The notes under the pieces: model-generated
Told to the model about the DNA's origin: nothing
Seen by the model: only the letters and a program-made list of their open reading frames with translations
Database searches by the model: none
Program-made: the position numbers and the translations under genes
In this document: piece by piece, positions 43,336 through 51,709 of the stretch
Layout: each line of letters opens with the position of its first letter
Numbering within the stretch: the first letter of the stretch is position 1
DNA from: Pseudomonas chlororaphis subsp. chlororaphis
GTDB taxonomy: Bacteria > Pseudomonadota > Gammaproteobacteria > Pseudomonadales > Pseudomonadaceae
Assembly (NCBI RefSeq): GCF_003945765.1
Contig: NZ_CP027712.1
Coordinates: 868,001 to 932,000 of the forward strand
Length of the DNA stretch: 64,000 nt
Direction: 5' to 3'

Positions 43336-44437
43336 TTCGCACAATAGAAAGAGACTTGACGCTGCTCCGAGGGCGCGAATGCTAGGTCTGCTATTGCGAG
43401 GAGGGAGGCGTGGCAATGACGAGTTGGAGTGCTGAGGGTCAAAAACAATACATGGCACTTTCTACTGGGTGATTTTTCACCGCCGAGTAATACGCAAAAT
43501 ATCCGAGTTCAGTCCTCGACGGGTGGTGAGTCTGTCTCCTCGAAATCGTAGTCGACGCAACAGGATGCTCATCACCGCTCCGGATTAGGGTAGTGGTCAT
43601 TCATGGGGGTCACAAACTCGCTATTTGAGGCTCGTTCGTGGGGGAGAGTTCGTGCAATGTAGCTCGACGCAAAGGTGGTCGCCAGGATGATCTGACCTCC
43701 GATATCGGTAAGGCAAGTGTCACGACACGTTTTACTATTTTCCAAAACGTGTCGCGTACTGAGCATCGGACTTGGATGATCCCCGCCGGGGAAATCCTCT
43801 TGATCGGTGGTATTTAGATACCTGAGATCCTTGGGGCTAAAGCCACCGTGGCCGGGGCGAAGTGATGGAATCTCACTGTGGCCTAGATGACTCAAATATA
43901 AGCCTGAATCACAATTAAGCGGCACCTGCTCCGACCTGCTGTCAGGTCGGCGGACGCTCCGTTAAATACTTGACGAGTACCAAGGGCTAGCACGCTGCCT
44001 CTCATGCTGGAAACGGCACAGGGCGTGGGCTGCAGAGGAACTGACCGGCGTCTGCTGGCGAAAATCCGTCAAGGCCCTGTCAAGAATTGTTTGGTGCGCT
44101 AAGGACTTAACTGCCACGGTAGTCAGCCCCCCCATCCGCCGAGGCAGGTCTGTGTTTTGTTTAGCGGTTCTCGACGGTTTCCTCAGGTGGTTCTTTATAT
44201 GACTAGCGCCAGCTTATATCGGCGAATTCCGCAAATGAGATGAAGCCGGCTTGTTTTTCGATACATCATCGCAAAGAAAATTTAGCTATACCTTTGATTA
44301 TTAATATTTTTTTCATGAGAAAAAATGAGATTTTTTTCCTCGACGACTGGAACCTTAATCAAATAAGCTGCTGGCATCCTAGAGAAACCTGCATAAAACT
44401 ACTTTGATAACGTTTGCTGACCTAGCACGGAGGCCAG
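43336..44437. other. AT-richer region without a convincing gene (about 1.1 kb)
   Basis: No gene could be supported. A GTG-started minus-strand frame (43572-43925, 117 codons) has no recognisable features. Structures seen: an 11-bp perfect inverted repeat CGACACGTTTT/AAAACGTGTCG at 43723-43733/43744-43754, and an 8-bp hairpin CCGACCTG/CAGGTCGG at 43931-43950. The last 250 bases are strongly AT-rich (runs of A and T around 44280-44340) and probably hold the promoter of the TIR gene. The composition differs from the flanking core genes, which suits acquired DNA. Confidence 0.5.
43723..43754. repeat. 11-bp perfect inverted repeat
   Basis: CGACACGTTTT and AAAACGTGTCG around a 10-base spacer (ACTATTTTCC). 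It lies about 690 bases upstream of the TIR-STAND gene. Could be an operator, a recombination site or a transcript hairpin; no T-run follows. Confidence 0.6.
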
Positions 44438-46993
44438 ATGAGTAAAGCATTCCTGTCTCACAGCAGTAGAGATAAAGAGTTTGTGAGACCAGTAGCTGAT
44501 GAACTGGGAAGCGCTCTTTCGCACTACGACGAAAGGACGTTTGAGCCCACAGGAGAGTCTGCAGGGGAAATTCTTGAGGCACTGAGCAACTCATCGGTGT
44601 TTGTTTTGTTTCTTTCAAAAAACGCTCTTGCTTCGCCTTGGGTTAAGCAAGAAATTCGATATGCGCAGCATATGTATTTTGAAGGAAAAATACAGCAGGT
44701 CGCGATATTTCCATTAGATGAAACGACAAGAGATTCTCTTGATGTATGGTTGAGGCCATTCGTCATTCAAATCCTGAAAAAACCGAAATTGGTTGCCCTC
44801 CGGCTTCGCTCAATATTAGCAATGAATGATACCCCGGCGAGCAGAAGATTTATCGGGCGTGACAAGCAAGTCAGCGATCTTAAAGATAGCCTTCGAGACA
44901 AGTCGTCAAGTCGCCCCTCAACAGTCTTGGTTTCAGGTATACAGGGCATCGGAAAGAGAAGGCTTTTAAGTCGAGCTTACCAAGATCTTTATCCTTTTTT
45001 GCCTAACTATTGGATCGAAATATATTTGGGCGCTTACGAGGGAGAGTCAGCTCTTTATGAACGGCTGCTTGACTACTTTGAACCAAACTCAACTTGGGCT
45101 AGCGCGAAAGAAAAGGCTGACGAATTTATAACGCTGACCCCCGTTGAGCGAACAGTGAAGCTTGCCGAAATATTGAACTTGGTTGAGGCTTCTAAGCAAG
45201 TGGTGCTGCTAAATTTTGTAGAGGACGCGTTTAATACTGATGGAAATATGGAGCCTTGGCTGCTGAGTGCTATTAGGGCAACAAAATCCAGTTATCCAGT
45301 GCTCGCAGTTGTTACATCGCGCGGCCCTAGTCCTAGGGCATTGGCAAACCTCAGCGATATCCCTTATCTGAAGCTTCACAGCATCGAGGAAAAGTATGCG
45401 AAGCAGTTATTGGAACTCCTGTGTGAAGACTCAATTGTTCAGGCGCCTGATGCTTTGGTGGAACATGTTACATCTCTCGTTGGTGGTCACCCAGGGCTCC
45501 TCGAACTTTCTGCGAAGCTTATAAAGGCAGCTGGTATAACGCGGTTTAAAATCGAACTGACGTCAAGTGATGAAAAATCAGCTCTGGAGGAATATGTTGA
45601 AAAGGCTATTCAAAATATCTCGCTTTCTGTAGTTGAAAGATCCGCAATGCTGTTGTTAGAAGAACTGGGAGGTGCGACTCGTGAGGATATCTTGCATGGC
45701 TTCTCTGAACAGGCCACTGGGAATGAGTTCTCTGCTAGTCTTGCCAAGCTTCTTGACTTCGGATTGATTGAAGATGCAGGGGGCGAGCTCCGATCTGCAT
45801 CGCATTTAAGGCTCATAATGCGTCGTTGGAAAAACGACAAGAAACTTCAAGATATTCTGATACCAGTTCGTCAGAAACTTGTTGAGATTCTTGATGAGGC
45901 ATTGTCATTAGAGGGTGGGACCTATCTCTCAATTCGAGCACCGATTGCTGCGGCTATTCGAGCAGATGGTGACTTTAGTAACGTTCTCGTTAGCAAACCG
46001 CTGCTTGCGGCTCAGCAACTGCGTGTGGCAAGGCGTCTTTATGATGAACGCTCACTAGTGACAGCAGCAGAGAAAGCAAAAAAAGCGTTCGAAAATCAAC
46101 TGGCTCTTAGTGATGATGGAGTAATTGAGGCGCTAAGGATTTTAGGGCTGGTCGGTGCAAGAACGAAAAATATTGATCTTAAAGACTTCGCTTGTCGCCA
46201 ATTGAATATGTTGCATAGTGATAAAGCGAAGCGAATATCAGCGTTCATAAACGGTTTCGAAAGGCGCCTGTCAGGCGAGTTCAAGGAAGCAGAACAACAG
46301 CTTCGTGTTGCACTTGGAATCGGAGGCAGTGGAGATTTTCATTTGCTTCGTGAATTGGCGGCCTCTTTACTAGAACAAGGAAAGACTCAAGAGGCAGAAA
46401 AATTCGCTCGAGGAGCTTTGCGTATTGCTCCGACTAATCCTTATGTACTGGATATCCTAGCAGCTTGCCTTATCGACAGATTTCGTGAATCCCCGAATGA
46501 TGTGGGGCTTGAAAAAGAAGTGAAAGAGCTATTGGATAGATTGGTCACGTCGGACGAAAGGGAGCATCAGTCGTTTAGCAAACGTCGGAAAATTGCTTTT
46601 CTGATAGTAAAACGTGACTATTCGAAAGCTTGGATAATGCTCAACAGGGAATCCTCTAGCGAAAGTAAAACCTGGTACAAATTGTTAGCAGCTGAATGTT
46701 TTTTTAAAGAGGGCAACCCACGTGAAGCTCTTGAACAACTCGAAGGTTTGTACCGGCCGCCCTCCGTTCTAGATGATGAATCTGTTGTGCAATTCTATCA
46801 AATTAGACGACTTCGTGTTCTTTCCTTGGCTGATGCTGGGAGGCTAGATGAGGCAGTTGGTGAGTTTGAAAAAGTAGGCCGATTTCTTGATTCAAAGCAT
46901 CGTGATTCGTTACGAAAGGAGTTGGTTTTTGAAATTGCGAAATCAAAAATTTCAAAATCCGATATTGTAATTAATTTTGCGAAACACGACTAA
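44438..46993 (+). CDS. TIR-STAND-TPR protein, predicted NLR-like antiphage defence protein
   Basis: An 851-residue protein. Residues 1 to about 130 are a TIR domain: KAFLSHSSRDKEFV (7-12 SHSSRD), ALSNSSVFVLFLSKNAL, and SPWVKQEI with Glu72 at the catalytic position of NAD-cleaving TIRs. RFIGRDKQVSDL (137-148) opens a STAND ATPase. Its P-loop is SGIQGIGKRR (G167-K173), where the usual Ser/Thr after Lys is Arg174. The Walker-B-like strand is VVLLNFVED (255-263), a sensor TSR is at 293-295, and GGHPGLLEL (349-357) is the GxP motif. The C-terminal half is helical with TPR-like repeats (FKEAEQQLRVALG, TQEAEKFARGALRIAP). Such proteins sense phage components and then deplete NAD. GGAGG precedes the ATG. 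Its AT-rich codons differ from the neighbours, a sign of transfer. Confidence 0.82.
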   Translation: MSKAFLSHSSRDKEFVRPVADELGSALSHYDERTFEPTGESAGEILEALSNSSVFVLFLSKNALASPWVKQEIRYAQHMYFEGKIQQVAIFPLDETTRDSLDVWLRPFVIQILKKPKLVALRLRSILAMNDTPASRRFIGRDKQVSDLKDSLRDKSSSRPSTVLVSGIQGIGKRRLLSRAYQDLYPFLPNYWIEIYLGAYEGESALYERLLDYFEPNSTWASAKEKADEFITLTPVERTVKLAEILNLVEASKQVVLLNFVEDAFNTDGNMEPWLLSAIRATKSSYPVLAVVTSRGPSPRALANLSDIPYLKLHSIEEKYAKQLLELLCEDSIVQAPDALVEHVTSLVGGHPGLLELSAKLIKAAGITRFKIELTSSDEKSALEEYVEKAIQNISLSVVERSAMLLLEELGGATREDILHGFSEQATGNEFSASLAKLLDFGLIEDAGGELRSASHLRLIMRRWKNDKKLQDILIPVRQKLVEILDEALSLEGGTYLSIRAPIAAAIRADGDFSNVLVSKPLLAAQQLRVARRLYDERSLVTAAEKAKKAFENQLALSDDGVIEALRILGLVGARTKNIDLKDFACRQLNMLHSDKAKRISAFINGFERRLSGEFKEAEQQLRVALGIGGSGDFHLLRELAASLLEQGKTQEAEKFARGALRIAPTNPYVLDILAACLIDRFRESPNDVGLEKEVKELLDRLVTSDEREHQSFSKRRKIAFLIVKRDYSKAWIMLNRESSSESKTWYKLLAAECFFKEGNPREALEQLEGLYRPPSVLDDESVVQFYQIRRLRVLSLADAGRLDEAVGEFEKVGRFLDSKHRDSLRKELVFEIAKSKISKSDIVINFAKHD

Positions 46994-46999
46994 TTAATT

Positions 47000-47031
47000 G
47001 GTCTTCAGGTCATTTAGTTGGTCTGAAGGCC
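47000..47031 (+). other. Stem-loop after the TIR-STAND gene
   Basis: GGTCTTCAG and CTGAAGGCC pair (one G-T) around a 14-base loop. The two halves also form a near direct repeat, TTGGTCTTCAGGTCATT / TTGGTCTGAAGGCCATT. Probably a transcript-end structure. Confidence 0.45.
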
Positions 47032-47074
47032 ATTTGTGACTTCGCTTTAAAGTGGTTTTTCAATATATCTTGCA

Positions 47075-47448
47075 TTAATTATCAAGATTGCTCCGTCGCA
47101 CGGTGAGTTCAGTGATGTCTTGGCGAACGAACTCCAGATCTTCGTCGAGCGTTTCTAGCGCGCCGTGCACATTATCCGCTACGTCGGCTTGTTGCATGCT
47201 GGAGCCAACGGAGTGTTTATTGTCCTTTGCCTCGATCACAGCAATAGGCAGGTTGGCCTGATGGTAGAGGATAAAGTCCGCGCGGCATGCTTCGCTACGG
47301 CTGTGAAGTTTGCCTCGGACGATAATACGGCCTTTGGTAAAGCTGACTTCCTCGCGCACTTGCTTGTGCATGTACCACCAGCCTGCTGAATGGCTGGGGC
47401 AATGTACTTGCTGCAGATATCCCGTTTGGAAAGCGACTTTTTGTCCAT
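47075..47448 (-). pseudogene. hsdR remnant (type I restriction endonuclease subunit, N-terminal fragment)
   Basis: On the minus strand an N-terminus MDKKSLSKRDICSKYIAPAI QQAG starts at 47448 in one frame. Near 47371-47385 the reading continues in another frame as HKQVREEVSFTKGRIIVRGK, ADFILYHQANLPIAVIEAKD and NKHSVGSSMQQA. This is the N-terminal nuclease domain of HsdR of the EcoR124-like class, with the PD-ExK core D-x(n)-EAK. After QQA (about 47186) the match stops and about 35 unrelated residues lead to a stop, so there is both a one-base frameshift and a large deletion; the motor domains are absent. No hsdM or hsdS is present in the window. It is a relic of a restriction system beside the TIR gene. 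Confidence 0.8.
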
Positions 47449-47822
47449 ACCCCCCAATTCCCTTTCAAATTGGCCTGGTCGCTCCATTCCGGCACAGATG
47501 ATCGTGCTCGATGGGCGCAAATGTACCTTGTTTGATGCGGGCACGGGAGGAGATCAGATTTTGGTGACTGACACTGTAGGGAAAGTCGAGGCCATACCAG
47601 CGAGAGTACTTCGTGTTGTTCCGACAGTTCTTTTATCTTGGATCGTTGCCCGGGGTGACGCATCGACTTCCGGCGCGGTCGGTCCTGCTAGTAAGCAAAG
47701 CGATTGAATAAGCAAGATTTTAAGAGTGTGATGGGAGCCTGGAATACCAGAACGAGCGGAGTTCAAAATTCTCCTACAGAAGCCAATGGCGCTGAACCCC
47801 CTGATTTCTCTGGATTCCAGGC
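47449..47822. other. Gap between the hsdR remnant and tmRNA terminator
   Basis: About 370 bases with short frames in both directions (for example plus 47390-47707) but no ribosome-binding site or family-like protein. Probably eroded accessory DNA next to the tmRNA 3' end. Confidence 0.4.
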
Positions 47823-47823
47823 A

Positions 47824-47855
47824 CAAAAAAAGACGTCCGTGGACGTCTTTTTTTG
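47824..47855. terminator. tmRNA terminator
   Basis: AAAAAAAGACGTCC, GTG loop side, GGACGTCTTTTTTT. The symmetric A/T runs make it bidirectional; it lies 7 bases past the tmRNA CCA end on the minus strand. Confidence 0.92.
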
Positions 47856-47861
47856 TTCAGT

Positions 47862-48253
47862 TGGTGGAGCCGGGGGGATTTGAACCCCCGTCCGCCAGTA
47901 CTCCGCTGTCGGTACTACATGCGTAGCCGTGTCTATTGAGTTAACCCTCAGCGACCCGACGGGCAGGGTGCTTTGGGCGAGTTGTGTAAGTTTTAGCCGC
48001 TTCGTCCACAACGTACTGCACGGCGATTCTGTTCTGTATGACAATCATTTCGGGTTTACAGACATCCCCTGATGATTGCTGGACCCGAAGGTACCAGAAG
48101 GAAGGCTAGCGCCGCTTACGCAGCGAGAGCGTATTCCCCGTAGGTTTCGTCATTGGCAACTATAGGAAGTTGCAACAGTGGATTTACGAGTTCTGTTACC
48201 AACTCGGCATGCACCTAAAGTTTCGCAACCGGCGTCGAATCCTAAACGGCCCC
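47862..48253 (-). ncRNA. ssrA: Transfer-messenger RNA (tmRNA)
   Basis: Minus-strand RNA of about 392 nt. The 5' end GGGGCCGTTTAGGATTCGAC pairs with the 3' end CGGCTCCACCA (seven pairs, one G-U), and the T arm GGGGGTTCAAATCCCCCC is complete. The resume reading frame GCC AAT GAC GAA ACC TAC GGG GAA TAC GCT CTC GCT GCG TAA gives the tag ANDETYGEYALAA, preceded in the product by the tRNA-borne Ala. It frees stalled ribosomes with SmpB, whose gene is at 57585-58067. Its 3' end faces the accessory region and is a well-known attachment site of integrative elements. Confidence 0.96.
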
Positions 48254-48254
48254 G

Positions 48255-48280
48255 AACCTGCTGTGCATTACCAGCAGGTT
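48255..48280. other. Stem-loop just upstream of tmRNA
   Basis: AACCTGCTG and CAGCAGGTT form a perfect nine-pair stem with an eight-base loop, ending two bases before the predicted tmRNA 5' end. It may be a processing signal for the tmRNA precursor or the end hairpin of the upstream small gene. Confidence 0.5.
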
Positions 48281-48332
48281 TGTACAGTCTACGCCAAAAT
48301 GGCCCGCAAGGCCATCCCGAAGGCGGGGCCCG

Positions 48333-48620
48333 TTAGCCGCCGCCTTCACCCTTGGCGCTGTTCTGGATGCTCTGGATCGCGCGGGTGGTCAGGGCGATGC
48401 ATTCCTTGGTGCCTTCCTCGGTGTTTTTCGCCTGGGCCGCCTGGGCTTGTTGCACAGTGGCGTCGATGTTGGCCTGCAGGTCCGCGGCCTGGATGGTGGT
48501 CCGTGCATCACGGATGGTTTGCAGGTTCACCTGACACAGGTCTTCCTGGTTCCCGGCGAAGCTGGGGGAAGCCAGGACCGAAGCGGTGACGAACAGGCCT
48601 AACAGTACAGAGCGTTTCAT
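48333..48620 (-). CDS. Small exported protein of unknown function
   Basis: A 95-residue precursor. A signal peptide MKRSVLLGLFVTASVLASPSFA is followed by a short, helical, Gln/Ala-rich mature part with two cysteines (DLCQVNLQTIRDARTTIQ and EGTKECIALTTRAIQ), likely forming one disulfide in the periplasm. AAGGAG precedes the ATG at 48620; the longer open frame reaching 48869 is not supported. I do not recognise the family. It lies between the dehydrogenase gene and tmRNA, on the same strand as both. Confidence 0.75.
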   Translation of the reverse strand: MKRSVLLGLFVTASVLASPSFAGNQEDLCQVNLQTIRDARTTIQAADLQANIDATVQQAQAAQAKNTEEGTKECIALTTRAIQSIQNSAKGEGGG

Positions 48621-48791
48621 GGGCGTCTCCTTGAACTGAAGGGCCAGGCGCTGCTGGCCATCAGTACGAACTGCCGAGATTTCAGGAAGCTCCCGTTTTC
48701 GGGAGCTTGATCGGTGGACTGCGGTGGTTCGCCAGGGTTCTATTTTTCTGCCCAGGGTCGCGACCACTGAGCCTGCGGGTGCAAGAAACCT

Positions 48792-48886
48792 GTAGGAGCT
48801 CGTCATGGTCGTTAACGGTATCGCCCACTCACTGGCTAACCGCGGTGCTCTCCAGTTCATCGCGAGCAAGCTTCGCTCCTACAGTG
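48792..48886. repeat. REP-type inverted pair (TGTAGGAGC family), diverged
   Basis: TGTAGGAGCTCGTC at the left and TCGCGAGCAAGCTTCGCTCCTACA at the right are separated by about 55 bases. It lies at the end of the lactate operon. Confidence 0.75.
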
Positions 48887-48898
48887 GGCGCATACCGA

Positions 48899-51709
48899 TC
48901 AGCTTTGCCTGGCCTGGGTCACCCGGTCCACCAGATAGACCAGCCCGTGGTAGTCGATCCCGCCATGCTGGCTCAGGCCGATTTCACAGGTGCGGCTGGT
49001 GGAAATGCCTTCGCTGCAGTACTGCACCGCGTCCTTGAGACTACGCAGGGAGTGGGCGTTGAGCTCTGGTGTGGTGAACCCTTTATCGCCGGCGAAGCCG
49101 CAGCAATGGATGCCTTCCGGGATCACCACATTGTTGCTGCAACGCCGCGCCAGGTCGATCAGCGCCTGGCTTTCGCCCAGGTGCTGGGTGCTGCAGGTGA
49201 CATGCACGGCGACCGGCGCTTCCTGGGGAGTGAACTCGAGCTTGTCCATCAGGTGGGTGCGGATGAAGCGCACCGGGTCGTACAGGTCCAGGCGCACGTC
49301 GCCCAGGTCCTGCACCAGACGCAGGGTGCAGGGGCTGGTGTCGCAGTAGATCGGGTCGAGGCCGCCGCGGCTGGCGTGGAGCAGGGCGCCGATCAGTTCC
49401 TGGCGCTTGTGCTCGGCCTGTTCCGCGTAGCCCTTGGAGGCGAACGGCTGGCCGCAGCACAGGTTTTCGACGTTGTCCGGGATCACCACCTGGTAACCGG
49501 CTTTTTCCAGCAGGCCGCGGGTCTTGTCGTAGAGCGAGCTTTGCTCTTTGTCCCCGGCCGCCGGGCCCATGACCCGCGACACACAGGCCGCCAGGTAGAC
49601 CACCCGTGGCCGCTGGTCGCTGACCGCCGGGCTGAAGCGAATGGCCCGTTCCGGCTGCGGCATGGCGCTGGTCCATTGCGGCACCTGGCCCTTGGACAGT
49701 TTGCTCAGCGCCGCCGAAACCCTGGCCAGGCGTGGTGCCCCCAGCAGCATCCGCGCGCCGTTGGCCACGTGCAGGGTGAACCGCGCGCCCCGCAGGGTGG
49801 TGGCGAAGTGCGAGCCAAGCCAATCGGCCGCCTTGGCGTGAGTGGCGTGCTGGCTGCGCAGCTTCTTCACCAGCTCGCCGGTGTTGATGCCCACCGGGCA
49901 GCGCTGGGCGCACAGGCCGGTGGCGGCGCAGGTGTCGATGCCCTGGTACTGATAGGCCGCTTCCAGTTCCGTGGTGTCGACGCCGGCGCGCTTGCGGGCC
50001 TGGATATCGCGCCAGATCACGATGCGCTGGCGCGGGCTCAGGGTCAGCCCCTTGGACGGGCACACCGGTTCGCAGAAACCACACTCGATGCACTTATCCA
50101 CAATCTCGTCGGCCGCCGGCAGCGGCTTGAGGTGCTTGAGGTGGATCTGCGGGTCTTCGCTGAGCACCACGTCCGGGTTGAGGATGCCGTTGGGGTCGAG
50201 CAGGCGCTTGAGTTGCCACATCAACTGGTAGGCATCGCTGCCCCATTCCAGCTCGACGAAGGGCGCCATATTGCGCCCGGTGCCGTGTTCGGCCTTGAGC
50301 GAGCCGCCGAACTCCACCGCCACCAGTTGCGCCACGTCATCCATGAAGGCCTGGTAACGCGCGACTTCCTCGGCGCTGTTGAAGCCCTGGGTGAAGACGA
50401 AATGCAGGTTGCCCTCCAGCGCATGGCCGAACAGGATCGCTTCGTCGTAGCGGTGTTTGTCGAACAGCGCGATCAGGCGGTTGACGCCGATGGCCAGCTG
50501 TTCCACCGGAAAGGTGACGTCTTCGATGATCACCGTGGTGCCGGTCTTGCGCACCGCGCCGACGGCGGGAAAGGTGTCCTTGCGGATCGCCCAGAGCTTG
50601 GCGTTTTCCTTCGGGTCTTCGGTGAAGTCGACCTGCTTCTCCACTGGGAAGGAGGCGAGGGACGCCATGATCTGCGCCAGTTGTTCCCGCAGCAGCGCGG
50701 AAGATGCCGCGCGGGACTCGATCAGCAGCGCACAGGCATTGGCGGACAGTTGCTGGACGAAGGCCGGCATCCCGGGTTTGTCCTGCACCGAGCGCAGGCT
50801 GCGGCGGTCCAGCAGTTCCACGGCGGACACCGGTTGGTTTTTCAGCACGGTTACCGCGTTGCAGCAGGTTTCCACATCCGGGAAGACGGTCAGCGCCGAG
50901 GCTTTGTGCGGGTGGTCGATCACCGTGTCGTAGGTCACCGCGCTGATAAAACCCAGGGTGCCTTCGGAGCCCACCAGCAGGTGGCTGAGGATGTCCAGCG
51001 GCTCATCGAAATCCACCAGGGCATTGAGCGACAGGCCGGTGGTGTTTTTCAGCCGGTACTTGTGGCGGATCTTCGCCGCCAGCTCACTGTTGGCGCGGGT
51101 CTCGCGGCCGAGGCTGGCCAGGCGTTCCAGCAGCTCGCCGTGGCTGCTGCGAAAGGCCGCGACGCTGGCGGCGTCTTCGGTGTCCAGGCGAGTTCCGTCG
51201 GCCAACACCAGGCGCAGTCCGGCCAGGGTGTGGTAAGTGTTTTGCGCGGTGCCGCAGCACATGCCGCTGGCATTGTTGGCGACGATGCCGCCGATCTTGC
51301 AGGCGTTGATCGAGGCTGGGTCAGGACCGATCTTGCGTCCGAACGGCGCCAGCCAGGCGTTGGCCTGGGCGCCGATCACCCCCGGTTGCAGGCGGATCTG
51401 CTGGCCCTGGTCGCGGATCTCGCGGGCATTCCAGTTATCGCCGAGCACCAGCAGCACCGAATCGCTGATGGCCTGCCCCGACAGGCTGGTACCGGCGGCG
51501 CGGAAGGTCACCGGTACGCGGTCGCGCTGGGCCAGCTTGAGCAGGGCCACCACTTCGTCTTCGGACTCGACGCGGATCACCAGTTGCGGAATCAGCCGAT
51601 AAAAACTCGCATCGGTGCCGAAGGCCAGGGTGGAGAGCGGGTCGTCGAAACGCCGTTCCTGGGGGATCAGTTGTTGGGCATCACGCAGAAAAGCCGTCGG
51701 TAGACTCAT
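48899..51709 (-). CDS. dld: FAD- and Fe-S-containing D-lactate dehydrogenase-like protein
   Basis: A 936-residue fusion of an FAD_binding_4 oxidase (residues about 35-480; FRAAGTSLSGQAISD, CKIGGIVANNASGMCCGT, LVGSEGTLGFIS, AEHGTGRNMAPFVE) with a two-cluster ferredoxin domain (CIECGFCEPVCPSKG; CAATGLCAQRCPVG) and two CCG domains (NLCCGQPFASKG; IHCCGFAGDKG). This is the membrane-peripheral D-lactate dehydrogenase of pseudomonads, passing electrons to quinone; the same architecture also serves D-2-hydroxyglutarate in some bacteria. The start at 51709 has GGAGGA upstream and overlaps the lutC stop (ATGA). It is the last gene of the lldP-lutABC-dld operon. Confidence 0.88.
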   Translation of the reverse strand: MSLPTAFLRDAQQLIPQERRFDDPLSTLAFGTDASFYRLIPQLVIRVESEDEVVALLKLAQRDRVPVTFRAAGTSLSGQAISDSVLLVLGDNWNAREIRDQGQQIRLQPGVIGAQANAWLAPFGRKIGPDPASINACKIGGIVANNASGMCCGTAQNTYHTLAGLRLVLADGTRLDTEDAASVAAFRSSHGELLERLASLGRETRANSELAAKIRHKYRLKNTTGLSLNALVDFDEPLDILSHLLVGSEGTLGFISAVTYDTVIDHPHKASALTVFPDVETCCNAVTVLKNQPVSAVELLDRRSLRSVQDKPGMPAFVQQLSANACALLIESRAASSALLREQLAQIMASLASFPVEKQVDFTEDPKENAKLWAIRKDTFPAVGAVRKTGTTVIIEDVTFPVEQLAIGVNRLIALFDKHRYDEAILFGHALEGNLHFVFTQGFNSAEEVARYQAFMDDVAQLVAVEFGGSLKAEHGTGRNMAPFVELEWGSDAYQLMWQLKRLLDPNGILNPDVVLSEDPQIHLKHLKPLPAADEIVDKCIECGFCEPVCPSKGLTLSPRQRIVIWRDIQARKRAGVDTTELEAAYQYQGIDTCAATGLCAQRCPVGINTGELVKKLRSQHATHAKAADWLGSHFATTLRGARFTLHVANGARMLLGAPRLARVSAALSKLSKGQVPQWTSAMPQPERAIRFSPAVSDQRPRVVYLAACVSRVMGPAAGDKEQSSLYDKTRGLLEKAGYQVVIPDNVENLCCGQPFASKGYAEQAEHKRQELIGALLHASRGGLDPIYCDTSPCTLRLVQDLGDVRLDLYDPVRFIRTHLMDKLEFTPQEAPVAVHVTCSTQHLGESQALIDLARRCSNNVVIPEGIHCCGFAGDKGFTTPELNAHSLRSLKDAVQYCSEGISTSRTCEIGLSQHGGIDYHGLVYLVDRVTQARQS

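Noticed and set aside
43572..43925. 117-codon minus-strand frame with a GTG start in the accessory region
   Set aside because: No clear ribosome-binding site spacing, no recognisable domain, and it runs across an 11-bp palindrome; it could be real but is unsupported.
47390..47707. 105-codon plus-strand frame over the hsdR remnant and beyond
   Set aside because: No homology and it overlaps the recognisable HsdR fragment on the other strand.
48707..51703. 998-codon plus-strand frame opposite dld
   Set aside because: Antisense shadow of the FAD/Fe-S dehydrogenase; no domain and no suitable start site.
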